Shown here: piece after piece, positions 11,201-25,200 of the stretch
Layout: each line of letters opens with the position of its first letter
Numbering within the stretch: position 1 is the first letter of the stretch
Assembly (NCBI RefSeq): GCF_910592395.1
Contig: NC_088314.1
Location: 3,534,001-3,598,000 of the forward strand
Direction: 5' to 3'
DNA from: Lineus longissimus
Lineage: Eukaryota; Nemertea; Pilidiophora; Heteronemertea; Lineidae
Length of the DNA: 64,000 bases
Program-made: the position numbers and the translations under genes
Notes under the pieces: generated by a model
Database searches by the model: none
Seen by the model: the letters and a program-made list of their open reading frames with translations, nothing else
What the model was told of the DNA's origin: nothing

Positions 11201-14200
11201 CTGGATTTCTGATACATCCGTATAAGGACAGAAAACTACCTGTGGGTCTTTCTTTAGAACCAGAAGATTAGGGATGAGGTTGGCTCTTGGTATATCCTCT
11301 TCAAGGATGAAGACAAGAATTTCTGTGGTGACATCTTTTGGGTAAAGAGACTGGATGTTGTACGGATCAAATAGCTGGATATTCTGGCTGGTGAGTTGTT
11401 GCTGAAAAGAGAACAGATAAATCACAGTGAAAATATGCTAAAAAGTATTTCAGATGGAGAAAATGATTATAGCTGGCATTGTCCTTGGTTTCATTTAATC
11501 TGCTGCCCTGTTGACTCTGATAACGCACTGATCAGTTTTTTGGCAAAATGTTCTGAAGCAGCTATAATCTAGAAATATATAATAACTATAATTAGGAGAT
11601 TCTGATATAAAGTAACTCAAGGGACATAATAAAAGAGAAACAAAGTATTTGAAGGCTCACCTTGACAAGGTCAGCAGTGTCATCAATGGTGTTGCACACA
11701 TAGGCATAAGTCTTTGGCTGGTCAGATTCTGGACTCTTGTTTTGGATGCGTTGCCTTTTAGCAGGATTAGTGTTGGTTTCATGGACTGCATCATCTCTTG
11801 GAGAACCCATCAATTTCACAAGATCTGATGATCGTCTTCCATCAACTGATTTCAATGCCATCTTGTCTACCTTTAAATTTGTAGTCCTCCGAATTGGGGA
11901 CCCATGCTTGACCGATTCTGTTCCAGTTGTCTCCATATTTGACCCTGCCACTTCAGAGTTGTCTTGGCTACTTCTTGTCATATCATATTGAGATTCGTTT
12001 CGTTCGATCTTGATAGATGCTGAAGCAGTTTCAGGGCTATCCTGAGAAGTCTCTGCATCCCAATAACCTGATGACTTCTGCTGCTCTAACTTTGTCGCTT
12101 TCTTCCTGAACGAGAATTTAATGGGAGATGGCGGCTGTGGCTGGTGCACTTCATTTGTTATCGTTATTTTGATAATTTCATTTCTTGCTGGTGAATGGAC
12201 CACCTTAGCATCATCTACAGAGGACCTCTTTGCTCTTTCCCCTGACTGTCTTCTCGTGCTAATACTTGTCGAGTCCTTTCCTGTTTCTGATCTAGAGCTA
12301 CTGGAAGGCTTCTCCGACCCTTCAGTAGAAGAACGTGGTCGTCCCCCACGCTTCCCTCTTCTCGTACCAAAACGAGATTGATACCGCCCATCAGAGTCCT
12401 TTCTTTCTCTTTCATTTCTATGACTTGAATGTTCATTTTTCCTGCGACTTCCGCTTGAGCTGTGGTGGTAGTTACTGTGTCGGGACATAGATTTAGAAGT
12501 AGAGGACATCGCTCTCTTCCCTGCCACAGCTGACTTGGTTTTCGGATCATCTGCAACACCATCGTCTGAGTCATCACAAATCTCACCGTCTTCCAACTCT
12601 TCACTGAAGGAACTAGCTGTAGATATTGTATCATAAACAGGTGGAGTAGCTGCAGCTTGTTTTGCAGCACACTTCTCTTTCTCAGCCTTGAGCATCATTT
12701 CAATACTTTTGGTGACATCCACTTTTACTCCTGTCGAATAACTTTCACCTGGCTTCGTAGAATCTTTGCTGATGTTACCCGATGTGTATTGGTAATAAGG
12801 ACCTTCTGGTCTTGCATGATAGTCATATGGATCAATGGACCTGCAGTCACGAAGCTTTTTCAACTGCCCAGGGCTTTGGGTCCTAGACCCCTGACCAGGA
12901 CTTCTTGACCTATTACGAGATGAACTTCTTGAGGAGTGGTGGCGAGGACTTTGTGACCTTGACCTGCTTGGTGGACTTCTTGACCGTCTGGTAGAGTAGC
13001 GTCTGGGACTTTTTGACCTTCGTGATGCCCGGCGCTGAGGACTTCTTGACCTTCTGGATTTGTTGTACCTGGGACTTTGTGACCGCGACCTTCTCGATTT
13101 ATAATGCCTAGGACTGCGTGACCTTGACCGGCGAGATACGGAAACTCTAGAACTGCGTGACCGTGACCTCCTTGATGACTGCCTTTTTGAAAATTTTGAT
13201 CTTGAGCCACTTCGACTCCTTGAGTCTGACCTTGATCTTGAATGTTTCCCAGTTATACGAGGTGGAGTTTTTGACCGAGAATCATGCTGCTGGAGAGATT
13301 GGTGCACCACGTTACGTGAGGTGCAACTGGCTGGACATGGACTTCCAAATTTGACAGGGACAGATTTTGATTCTGAGACTTCTCCAGGTTTGTCACCCCC
13401 ACTTGGTAGAGACGGAGTATGGATAGATAAGCTTCGACTCTTGCCAATAAGTTCAGATTCTGCATGCTTATTTGGTACCGGATCAGTATTCAGGTAATCT
13501 GACTTCCCAGCTGCTGGTTCCAATTCGGTAGCAGAGGTTGATATGGAGCCCCCATCAGGTTCATCACCATTTCCTGAGTCAGAGGCAGAATCAAATCCTT
13601 TCCTTCGCAAGAACACCCGTTGTCGTTTAGTCTTCTGGGCTCGCTTGCTAGTGTTCCTTTCGCCACCATCCTCTTCCACATCATCCACTAAAGCCGAGAC
13701 CACTTTCTCCACATTCGGCAAATCCTTGCATTTTTTCTTTATTGGGCTCTCTATCAGTGATGTGCAAGGAACTTGTTCCCTCTTCAAGGGCGCAACTTTG
13801 GATGGTGACAATACTCTGTGATCGCCAAGCACTTTTCTGGCATGCATGAGGATCTCGATATCCTCATGTTCTTTGTCTTTTTCAATAGAATCCGTTTCTG
13901 GTGTTCTCGACTTCTCAGATCTTTCTTGAGATCTTTCTTTGGGCTTTTCTTCACTTTCTGTGACTTTTTTCTGTTCCTCGGTCTCACTCATGGAGACATC
14001 TGTATCCGAGTCAAAACTGCTGCTTGAGGACACATTATCCTCACTTCCAACAGAGTAAGCAGAATGTTCAGGTGTACTGGCCCAATCTGATACATCACTC
14101 TCACATGGTGTGGTATCATGTATTGTAACTTGACCGTGTTTGTTATAGAGAGAAAGTGACATTTCAGATAACGCATGAAGGTGGGTCGACTTAGGAGTTG

Positions 14201-17200
14201 AATCTTCAGCTGTCTGTGTTGACCTCCTTGAGCTGCCAGAGGAAAGATTCAGGCCAAATAGGCTGTTCAAACTGTCATCAAAATGCTGGATCTCTTTTGA
14301 TTTTGCACCGTCAATCACTTGCCTTGATCGTCCCCTGGAGTCACTTTCCGAACTTGGCGATCTTCTAGACCGTCGACGTCTGTCAGAACCAGGAGAATAG
14401 GATATCTGACTAGATTTCTCAGTCACAGAACCTTGTCGCTGTAACCTATCATCATCTCCTGCATAGCGTGGTGGGCGGTCTAATGTGCCTTCATGTTTAT
14501 ATGACCGCCGACTTCTAAAGCAGCGGTTAAAACGATCATGAGACTTCCCCTCTAGATGCTCATCAGCAGGCGTCCAGTATGATGGTGACAAAACCTCCCT
14601 TGATGATCTTCTAGTTGTTGCATTTGAGGAGGCTGAGGCAGGAGAGGATCCTCTGCGTTGTAATGAACTTCCTGGTTCTTGTCCTTCAAGCCTTTCCAAC
14701 TCAAGCAACATCCTTGCCCTTGTTTTAGGAGGTGCAGACCCAGCTTCAGACCCAGTGATTTCTAGCCTCTCCTTCTCCAGCAGCATTCTTGCTCTCGTTT
14801 TAGGGGCCGAGGACAATTCGTCTGAGTGCCTAACAGGAGACTTTGACATCCCTAACTGTCTTGGGCTGCCCCTACATGTGTGTTCCTTGATAGAGGTGAA
14901 AGTGTCTTCTTGTGATTCTTTGGTAGGACTGCAGCTATGCGAGTGATGATATCTCAGTGTTTCAGCAGAACGATCTTTGGCACTTTTCATACCAGGAAGA
15001 GGGATATCTCCAGGCTTCATAGATTTGGAAGTCCTATCTTGCCCCTGTTCCATGCAGAATATATTGCAACCTGGAACTCCACCATCAGTTGTGTCGATGG
15101 AGTCAGTTGCAGAAAACCCTTTGACATTCTCATAATGTTTCCCGAGTTCAGCAAGACCAGCTGGCTTCTTTGTTTGCACCATCTGTCTAAAAGCTTTTAA
15201 CAGAAGATTCTTTCCTTTCATAGGACTGGATTTCAACGTCCCAGCATTACTACATGTAACACTCTTTTTCTCTTCAACAACATCAGCATGTTTGTCAATA
15301 TCGAACTCCATGTAATCATCTATCAACTCTGCCTTTGCCTCAGCTGCAGCTCTCCTTCTTTTCCTCTCCTCTGCATCCATGTCATGAGCCCTTCTCCCAC
15401 CTCTTTTGGCAAAGTAACCACGACCTCGGTTACCCCGACCCTGACTTTGGTCTTGAGCCGTCAAGTTAGGATACCTCATTTTCAGCATGTCACCTAGTTC
15501 TGGACTCTTCCTCGGAATTGGGTCAGGATTATCTTCAACAACCTCCTCCGTGAAACGTTGCTTTTCTGGTGAAGCAGTTTGGTCTTTCCCAGGCTTAAAA
15601 TCTAACTTAAACTTTGCTGGCAAGATTCGAGTACTTTCCCCAATCTGGTCAACTTCTTTGAAGGAACTGTCTTTCGTAGAGGACCCGGTGAGAGCTTCAG
15701 TGGTATCAGCCAACTTTGTGTCATGACAAGTCACAGTTGACTCATCAGTACTGCCTGACTTGGTAATGCTCACTTTCGGAGTAAATTCTGGTTCCTCTAC
15801 GCTGAACATATCATTAGGATCTGGTTTCACCTCAGTAGCCACAGGTTTGAATTGACGAAGAGGCTTTCCTTCAGTACTTCGCTCTGCCTCACTGGCAGGC
15901 TTCATTACAGGCTCCTTCTCCTCACCGATAGGCTTGGATGCTGTAGGCCTGGCAAAAGTATCAGAATCAGATTCACTGTCTGTATCAGAGCCCACGATAT
16001 CATCGCTATCAGTGATGTCATCAACAGCATTACCAGTATCCTGACTTGAGCGCTTTCTCTTGGCGTGCGTTCGTACCTTGGTTCGAGGAGGCTGAAGACT
16101 TTCTGCAATTGCCATCTCAATCTGGCTAAGAAGGTCAGACTCAGACTCTGAAGATTCATGTTTTTGGTCTGTATTCATCATGGCAATGCTGTAGAGGGCA
16201 TGGCTTTTTCCTCTCACAACTGCAGAAGTATCTGGTAACTCAACCTTCTGCTCAGGGCTGTAGCTAGGCAACGATGAGTCAGAGATGCCAAGGTCATCAT
16301 CATCAGTTTCAACAGAGGGTTTAACGATATCACTTTCTGAACTTGACACTTCTACATGTTCCCATTTGCTGTAACCATCAATATCTGCAAGCATACGTTT
16401 GACCCTTCTATCTTCTTTTGGTCCCTTTCTTTGAGGGCTCAACTCTCTATGCACTCTCGCTTTAGGGCTTTCTCGAAATCTACGTGTCGTAGAGGTCTCA
16501 TGATGCATTTTTGCCTGGGGGCTCTCTCTGAATCTTCTAGGCTTTTTAACCCAGCTATCTTCTCGTAAGTAATGAGAACTATATTTCTTGGTAGGGCTAT
16601 CCTGTGTAGGATCGCTTGGTGAATACATCAAGTCTGGTAAGGCATCAAACGTCGGGCCAGTGTCAATTTTAAGTGGCTGCAATAAGGACTCAGCCTCTTC
16701 TGTTAAATCGATGACAGCATTCTTAATTGACTCTGCAGTTGGACCAAGTGGAAGTGCTCCAGGTGTTGACAAACTATGTGGAGCCAAAAACTGTTGTCCA
16801 ATAGGCATATTGAGCCAGTAAGAGCCGTTCCGTGAAGACTTTATTGGACTCGCTCGTATGGGAGATGGAATCTCTTGTTCCCATGATATTGCTTCCGTAT
16901 GGTCTACATCTTCAAAGGCCAAGTCAGAGAGCTTTAGGAGTGTGTTGAATATTTCTCCTTGGACTGTCTTGGAGATGCCATCGATCTCATCTAATCTACG
17001 TTTCGGACAGAGTATGAGAGGTCTCAGATGGGGTGTAATCTCTTCTGGCATTTTTGCCTTGGGACACCAATAGTCTGGATCACTTGCAAGTGATCCGTAC
17101 TCATTTTCCCAGTTCTGCAAAGCTTCTTCTTTGACAGATTCAATCGTGCTTCCAAGCGACCCACACCGATTCAGCTTATCATAGATTTCTTTCAATACTC

Positions 17201-20200
17201 CCTGGGTGACAGAATCAACGGGGTGCTCACCCAAAGAGCTCGTCAAATCTTTCTTGAATAAACTGTGCAGTGGACGGAAATGCGGAGATACAGTAAAATC
17301 ATCATGAAGTCTTTTAGACACTGCCTTTTTTTCAGGCGAGGTGTTAGTCGAAGATATCTGAGAATCATAAAGACAATCACTTAAACTTGAGTCTAGTCCA
17401 ATGGCTTGTGACTTCATGGCATCAATTTCAAAAGTGAATGAATCCAAACGATTCTTCACCATTTCCTCATCAAACTTCTCGTATGCAGACAGCAATACTT
17501 TATTGATTTCTCCAAGATTTCTAGCATCTTCAGCAAGAGGTGTGCGTAGCTGAAACAAGTGTGCCTTGCACTCATCACCACTCAAAGCCTTACCGAGCGC
17601 TCCAATATTCATAGTGTTAAAATTATAGTTGGTCTTCGAAAGCACTGCTCTCTCCATTTGCCTGAACCGATCCATTTCAGACTTTACTGTACCATGACTC
17701 TTATCTAGTTTAATTGGCTCTTTCTTTTTTGCCTCTTTCTTTGTCTCCTCAAGCTTCTTTGTGTCCTCACGTTGCTTGGTTTTAGCTATGAATGCCTTCA
17801 TAGCCTCCATTTTCTTCCTAGCAGCAAATTTTATTGGCGACCCAGGCATACTAACTGCCCCTTTCGGCTCCTTTTCAGGACTCTCTCCAATAATGATGAC
17901 GTCATATCTGTTTTTATTTTCCTGTCCTGGCTTACTTGAATCACTCTGACTGTTGCCACCAGTTTCATTATCAGTCTGACCTCTCTCCTGCACCATCACC
18001 GCTACATCACTCTTCTTACCAACAATGATGTCACCATCTGAAACTCTTGCAGGCTCAAGTCTAACATTGCCACTCTGCTGGATGACAACCACATCTTCGC
18101 AGTCCACTTGTCTCACTGCTGATGTAAAAGAGGTTGCTGGTGTGATGATCACATCATCACTCGGATGAGTTCTTTGAACAATAATAACGTCATCATTGTC
18201 TTTGGCCTGCTCAATTCTAATGCTATCACTCTGTTGGACAACGACAGTGTCCCCACTCTGAAATCCTCTGCTTGGTCTTATCACTGTATCACTTGTCTGG
18301 ATTATGAGTACATCATCATCAGTATCATCTAGCAAAGGCGTACTGGAACCAGTAGATGATACAGTTACATCCAGGCTTTCTTTTATCCTGTCACTGTTTT
18401 TTCCCGATGGGCCAGGACTGGATTCATCCCTTCTGGATTGCCTAGGACTAACAGTCCTTGAATGGCCTGGACTTAAATCTTTTTTTCCGGAAGGACTGTG
18501 GTCTTTACTGGATTGTTTTGGACTGGGATTTCTGCCAGTTCTGTTTGCATCAAAGTCTTTTCTCTCAGGATTTCTTTCTCTGTTTTTAGATTCCAAAAGA
18601 CTCAACTTTGAGTCCTTTCTACTTGATGGGTGGGGACTGTTACGACCTTCACGACCTGCACTGGATTCTCTCCTATTGTATTGCCGAGGACTGGAATTTC
18701 TTCCTGGACGACTTGGACTAGATTCTCTTGGACTTGACTTGCGGGGACTGGAATTCCTTCTAGTTCGACTTGGACTCAACTCATTCCTACTCTGGCGAGG
18801 ACTAGAATTTCTTCCAGGACGACTGGGACTCGACTCTCTCCTACTGGACAGACGTGGACTCTGATTTCGGCCAGATCTACTTGAACTAGACTCTTCTCGA
18901 TTTGGCCTACGAGGGCTACTGGAATCTTTTAATCCTGAACAACTAGGACTGGCATCACTTCTAGAGTGGCCAGGACTGGAATCATGTCTACTTGATCGAC
19001 CTGCACTGTGACTACTATGACTTCGAGACATTTCTTCAGAATCAAATGCTGACATATTGAGGAAGTTATCACCCCTGGGACTCCTTGGGCTGAGCAGATC
19101 CCTTGGGCTGTGTCCTTCTCTGCTATTCCTCCTCCTTGGGGAGGTCTGGTCGGCTCTGAACCTTGGAGGAGTTCCCCGTTCTTGGTATCCTTTCACACTG
19201 GAATGCTGGTAATCGAAAACAATTGGCTGCTGGCTACATGTGTATTTTCCTTTGCTGCTTTCATCCTGAGAGGCTTCACTCACTGGGTACCCACCATATC
19301 CGGAACTGACAGGAGTAGGGTAAACCGCAGTGTCGACAAAGGGCGTCATGTTGAGATTCCCAATGCCAGGAATATGACTGGCAATATTTGATATGGAAGA
19401 TGGGATGTTCTCATTTGGAGTAGAACCTTGACCTTGTCTGCAGTTTGGTTCATTTTGTGGCTGGTTGTCTCCCTGTAGACTTGACCACAGCATGGTCATT
19501 TGGCTTGGTGGCAAATCTAAACCACACTGCTTCAGCAGGTTCAGAGCATGCTGAATTTCAGTATTAGGAGCAGCACAATGGGCTCCCGATGGCATCGGTG
19601 GTTCCGTTTTGATCAGTGATCTGCTGAAGGGGACTCCCATATTCGGAGACGGATTAGGCAGCCTGCTCCTTGGATCAACCAATGGACCTGGTCTCACCCC
19701 GAGTTGCCCAATGTCTTGCCTCCCACCGGCAGGCCCTAACTGGTGTTGTGAATCCCAATAGGATGTATTCACCACAAACTGGTTCATATCTGGTTGTGGG
19801 GTCCTCACATTGACCTCGAGTGGGAAAATCGTCGGCTGGGAAGGCCCTGCAGGAATCTGCGGATCAAGCTGAGGCGAGAATAAATCTGGCACCATCTGTT
19901 CTTCTTGAGGTCTGGGCTCATTATCTCGACTTAAACAGTCATCAAGTCCCATCCTACTATCAAACAACTCTGCCTCTTCTTTCGGCTCCATTTTGATGAT
20001 GGGTGCAAACTGCGGAATTTCATCTTCATCAGTCTCATCGTCCTCGTTATCACCACGTGTTATCGTGATCACCAGATTAGACAAAAGTGGGGACTTCAGA
20101 TCCACCTTTTTCCAGCAATCCTCAACGTTGAATTTTGGTTTGCAGTAATCCTTCTTCTGACGGCGTGGATCCTGGTCAGTGTTGACTTTAGACTCTAGTA

Positions 20201-22214
20201 GAGTATCAGCAGTGACATCTTGATTTGCTTCATAGACTGAAAATAATGAAAAGAGAGGAAAGTTAGGAAAGAGCTGATAAATCACTTAATAGCAATTTAT
20301 GAGATAAACAAGATGAAGCAAACGTTGTCATTTTGTACCAAGAAGGGAGCTGTCAAATAGTGTTCATCACCCCTCAAAGTTAAACTATTTCCAGGCATTC
20401 AGATAAACCAATCCCAAAATATAACATTTTGGTACTTATCCAACTGACCTTTCTCCCTCAAGTCAACATCAATCCTATGTAACCGGTATCCCTTTCTTCT
20501 CTCGCCTTCAGCTACACTCATACTTCTGACCAGATGTTTGTTATCTTCTTTCTCGGCAGCCGACGGGTCAGGGACACTCAGACTTCTAAACAAAACTCCA
20601 CTGGACTGCTCTAGTTCAGGCACTGGTTCAGCTACTTCTCCACTGAACGCATCATCATCCAACTCCTCAGGAGTATCGGCTGGAGGTTCTGGGGGACGGT
20701 CACCTAGTGGTTCAGGGGGAAAATCAGCTGGCAATTCTGGATGCTTCGGTGGCCTACCAAGTATCCCACCACGTAGCAGCGCAGCATAGCTTTGCGTCGT
20801 CCTCTCGACTTCAAAGGAGTAGTCCTCTGGTTCCAAGATTCGTTCATTTGGAGGTTTCATCCCAATGACCTTCAACATCTTTTTGTCCTCAAGTGGGTCG
20901 TCATCACCACTCCAATCTGCAGAAGAGAATACTGCAGGTCAGACAGCTTAATACTGCAGGGGGTGACCCTACAGCTGTTACCCTAAAGTCCGAATATTGC
21001 CGACATGTCCCTATTTAATAACTGGGGCTCTTGGTCTTTCTTGGATGGATCACCCCTGCATCATGCCTCCCAAGATCGATTAGCAAGCCAAATTGGGCTG
21101 AGTGTAACAATGGGGGCTTTGATTTGGATTTGGCAACCTCTGAAAAGGAATAGCACCATGCTCTCTCGCGCAGGATATTAGGGTATAGGGACTCCAGTGG
21201 TTTGAGCGAGGTGATAATGACACGGTCTCTATCCAGGCCATGCAACCGATTCAGTACAGGGACAGGGTAAGACACCAGCTTGCTCAAATTTCAACAAACT
21301 TTGTCAGAGCGCATTCTACTACTAACCTCGCATCCCATCAGTGACATTGTATTCTAGCTGAAGAAGGATCTAGATAGAAAATACCTCGACTGTTTATCAA
21401 TATCTTGACTATTTGAAAATATTTATGTTGTGGACTGAGGTGTAAACCACTCTGGATACAGATTCTGTATACTTTCAGATGTATGTATGGAGGAATTCTT
21501 CAGTGGTTGCAATGCCAGTCAATGTAGTTCTTTGCATTTTTCTTTTCCAACCCACGGCAGCATCATTACAATTTGATACTGAGACACCAATTTTCTAAAC
21601 CACCAAAAGATCAAGACAACAAGAGCAATGACAAAAAATAGAAACTCCATTTTCTTTATTTTTGATAATTTCGAACAAAGTATTAGCTCATATGAGATTC
21701 AACAAAGCATAAAATTTCTGTACAAATTACTTGTGAAATTTTTCTGCTGAGCAACTAAAACTTCCTGCACGAAGACACCGACTAGTGGCCAGAGGAGAAA
21801 GGCAACATAGCATGGCATTAGTTTTGTATAAATCACTCTCTCCTTATCGCTAACTGCTAATTCCAGATCAATTCAACCCCATTGTTTACAAACCCTACAA
21901 CACGACACGTCACATTCAGCCCGTAGTCACACTATTTACAAGGTCAATGAAAGCATACTGGTAATAAAAACAGAAATACTGTTTACCTGGATATATTTGT
22001 GGCCAATTTTTTTCCCAGTGTCATAACCTTTTGACAACTCAGCATAAGTTATTTTCTTTTTCGTGGCAAATATTTATATATACAGAAAAGGAAGGCACAT
22101 AAATATATCCAGGTTTGCAGTAGCTGACAAGTATGGAAGCATATAGAAGGCAGGACAGCACACAGCATGCAGCAGATGTACAATTGAAGGTGCAAAATTC
22201 TACGAGGATAACTT

Positions 22215-22252
<38 letters not shown>

Positions 22253-25200
22253 TTGTACAGTGGGGTTAGTCACAAAACTTACAACACACACATGTAAGCA
22301 AAAGTCATTTTCTCCAATTATACAATCATGCTATTAAGGATGAGGTTTTCTTGTTTATGATAATTTTCATTTACATGTACATATGTAGTTGGAAAAAGGT
22401 TTCGTGTTTCATGAAATTTCTCAACTGAACCTGAGGAATGATTTTCCCAGGATCAACAATATTGCTTTCCAAATGTGAATCAAAATGAGACAACAGTCAT
22501 GATCATGTATCATTACATGTACATTATCATGTATCATTACATGTACATTATACACACCATCTCTCAGTTCATAACTTTTAAACATCAATAAAAGTAACTA
22601 AAAAACCTCCCAAAAAGTTTTTCTCGCAGATTACACCAGATAGTGAGATACCATTAGGCATGCTAAAAAAGTACCCAGCATCACCTCTACTCGACATAAT
22701 TGCCTAATTTTCGAAGCATGAGAGAGCTATGTACAGGGAAACAAGCGAAGGGAGCAGCTGATATCAAAGTGACTGTGTTAAAAAAATGACCCACCTTTTC
22801 GTTTTTCAACAGATTTGCATATGCCATTATTTTGTCTGCCAACTATGTGCCTCCAATTTTCAGCTTTACAAAATATTTTGTCGAAATATAGCAATATATT
22901 GCTACATGTATGTCCTGGATTCTGATTAAAATGCTCAAAATTTCCACGTCTTACCGAAATTTGGCAAAATTATAAAATTATGCCCAGTGAAATACCACAG
23001 TTACTTGTAGTATAATAAGACAGACGAGTGAGTGAAATACAAATTCGCGAAAAACAAATTTTGGCAAGAAATGGAGATAAAATGTAGCAAGAAAGCAAAT
23101 ACTCTAAAACCAAATGCCACATGTACTGTAACAGCACACAAGAACAATCACCAGAAATTATTGACATGTACATAGATTGAGAATCAATTTCTTTTTCAAT
23201 TATTCGAAGTTAGTGCATTGTTTTCAAAGCTCAACTGAGATTCTTGGAAGAACTCCAAATTCTTCTAAAGCTTCAATAAACATAAAGTTTATCTCAATTT
23301 AATCATGATAGGAATCAAACCACACTAGATTTTTAAAATAAAACTGTTATAATTTACTTTTGGTCAGCAGTGAACAGAACAGATAAAATATCCTCAATAT
23401 ATTTCATAGTCACAGCACATAAAATGTCCACGTTTTCAAGTAAGTTCTCCAATATTTTCTCATCACAAAAAATTACCATGAAAAATACAACACTTTCACA
23501 ATCTTGTAACATCATATAGAGAATTAGAAAATAGGCAATAAGCAACAATGTACTTTTGAAGTGAAACTCCAGGCATACTGAGCCAGAATTTCAACTGCTA
23601 ACTCTTGATTTTAAAATCTGCAAGAGATTTAAGTACCGGTAGTGCAAGCTGTTGACCTAGAATTGCAACACAATACTGCAGTACAAGTGCAACGTGTACA
23701 AGGACAAACCTTCGCCCACACAAAAGTTCTTCACACATGCTAGTTTCAAAACCACCCACTTTAGTGGCGAAGTTCTGCATGGGGAATGAAAATGACTTAT
23801 TCTTTGAGCTGGCCACAGCACGCCAATGTGCTGACACGTCTCGAATACCAATCAAACAAGCCTTTCTATTCCTTCACAACACAGCTTCACCACTACAGAG
23901 GGAATAGTTACAGGGAGCCATGAAGGAAAGATACAATGAACTAATTCTTCAGAAAATTTTGACATATTTTCGTTCAAGCTAAAAAGGCTTTGATCTGTGA
24001 CAATGTTTCATTGCTCAGTCTTGTGAGCAAGAAGTGAGGATTATTACCAGTTGTCAGCAATACTTAACAGTCCAATACACTTGATTTTCAGCCCATGTCA
24101 ATTGGTTCTGCAATGTATCGGACCGCTATTACTGCCACCTTCTGGCAATAAAGTCCCTCATTGAGTAAAATGTGTCTGTCAGTCCAAGATGACACTGGTG
24201 ACAAGAGTAAGGCCATGAATTTATCTTGACAATGTTCTGATGCATCAGCAACAGTAATATTCCGAAAAGTTCTGCAATAAGGATGAGCACAGAATGTCTT
24301 CACTTGTTTCCAATACGTTTTGTGAGGGAGGACAATGTCTTTCATTCAACAGTGTGATCCCCTTTACTGGAAGTCGTAGCCAAGATACCACAATGAATAA
24401 AACCAAGGCACATAACAAAAGCCTGAGAAACTCGCAATGAGTTAAAAGAAGTATGTGTGTGTCCATATTAACACAGTCACTAAAGCTATAGCTTGCCCTG
24501 GCTATGAAGAAGGCTTAACTTTACCCGATCCGTCTTTTGAACTGTTTCCTGCATCCTGTAAGTAGAGCAAATTGCATGAAATTAGGATAAAACTTCAGTT
24601 GGTGGATTCCAAGCCAATTCCAAGAGGCAGCCATACCCATGATGACTTGAATACTCAAAGGACAAGAGGCACAAAGTGAGAACTCTTCTACACATTTTGT
24701 GAAGACTACATGTATTTGCCCAGCGAAAAGGGCCACCCTCACAAAAAGCATTACGCAGCTGACAATTAATAATATTCTCTACTTGTGTCGCCCTGGATCC
24801 TGAAGACAAGGATACCAGAGGTCAGATGCCCAAGACAATTTGAAAATACCCAACATGACTTACAACAACTGATTCCCTATCATCATCATCATCATCTTCC
24901 ATTATTTCAGCCAGCAATGCAGTTTGTGTCTTTCTTTCCTCAAAGTCGGCCGGCCGTTCATCCACAATTTCCTCATCTTTGTCAGGCTCATTCAGACTCT
25001 CCAAGTCGAACTTGCTGCGACTGAAACAACATTAGGAAACAAGCAATGGTTGGGGTCAGTGCCTCTCAAAAGAGCCTACACTGTCAGCAGAGGCCAGGGC
25101 TCGGCTGTGAGAAAGCGTGTTAGCTTTAAATACAATATACTCAAAAAACCAACTTATTTGAAATAGTTTTTCAGAAAAAAGCACAAGACTATTATCTGCA

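Larger units (their letters stand above)
11661..20236 (-). other. TASOR-like exon 29: 8,576-nt exon encoding ~2,860 residues
   Basis: One continuous open frame lies between acceptor TTATTTTCAG|TC (20236) and donor GTCAAG|GTGAGC (11661). Phase 1 in and phase 0 out fit its neighbours. In order it encodes: an acidic Pro/Asn-rich start; SPR-type repeats; the SIM-like run; a Lys/Glu region with helical segments; a duplicated module; an SP/acidic region with RRFRESPxA and KTRARMLLE duplications; the RS domain; and the beginning of the TASOR C-terminal domain (KTYAYVCNTIDDTADLV). No stop in 8.6 kb in one frame is itself strong evidence of coding. Confidence 0.95.

Noticed and set aside
18304-18864. 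186-codon plus-strand frame rich in Leu/Gly
   Set aside because: It is the exact antisense of the SPR repeats in exon 29; Leu/Gly richness follows from the complement of Ser/Pro/Arg codons.
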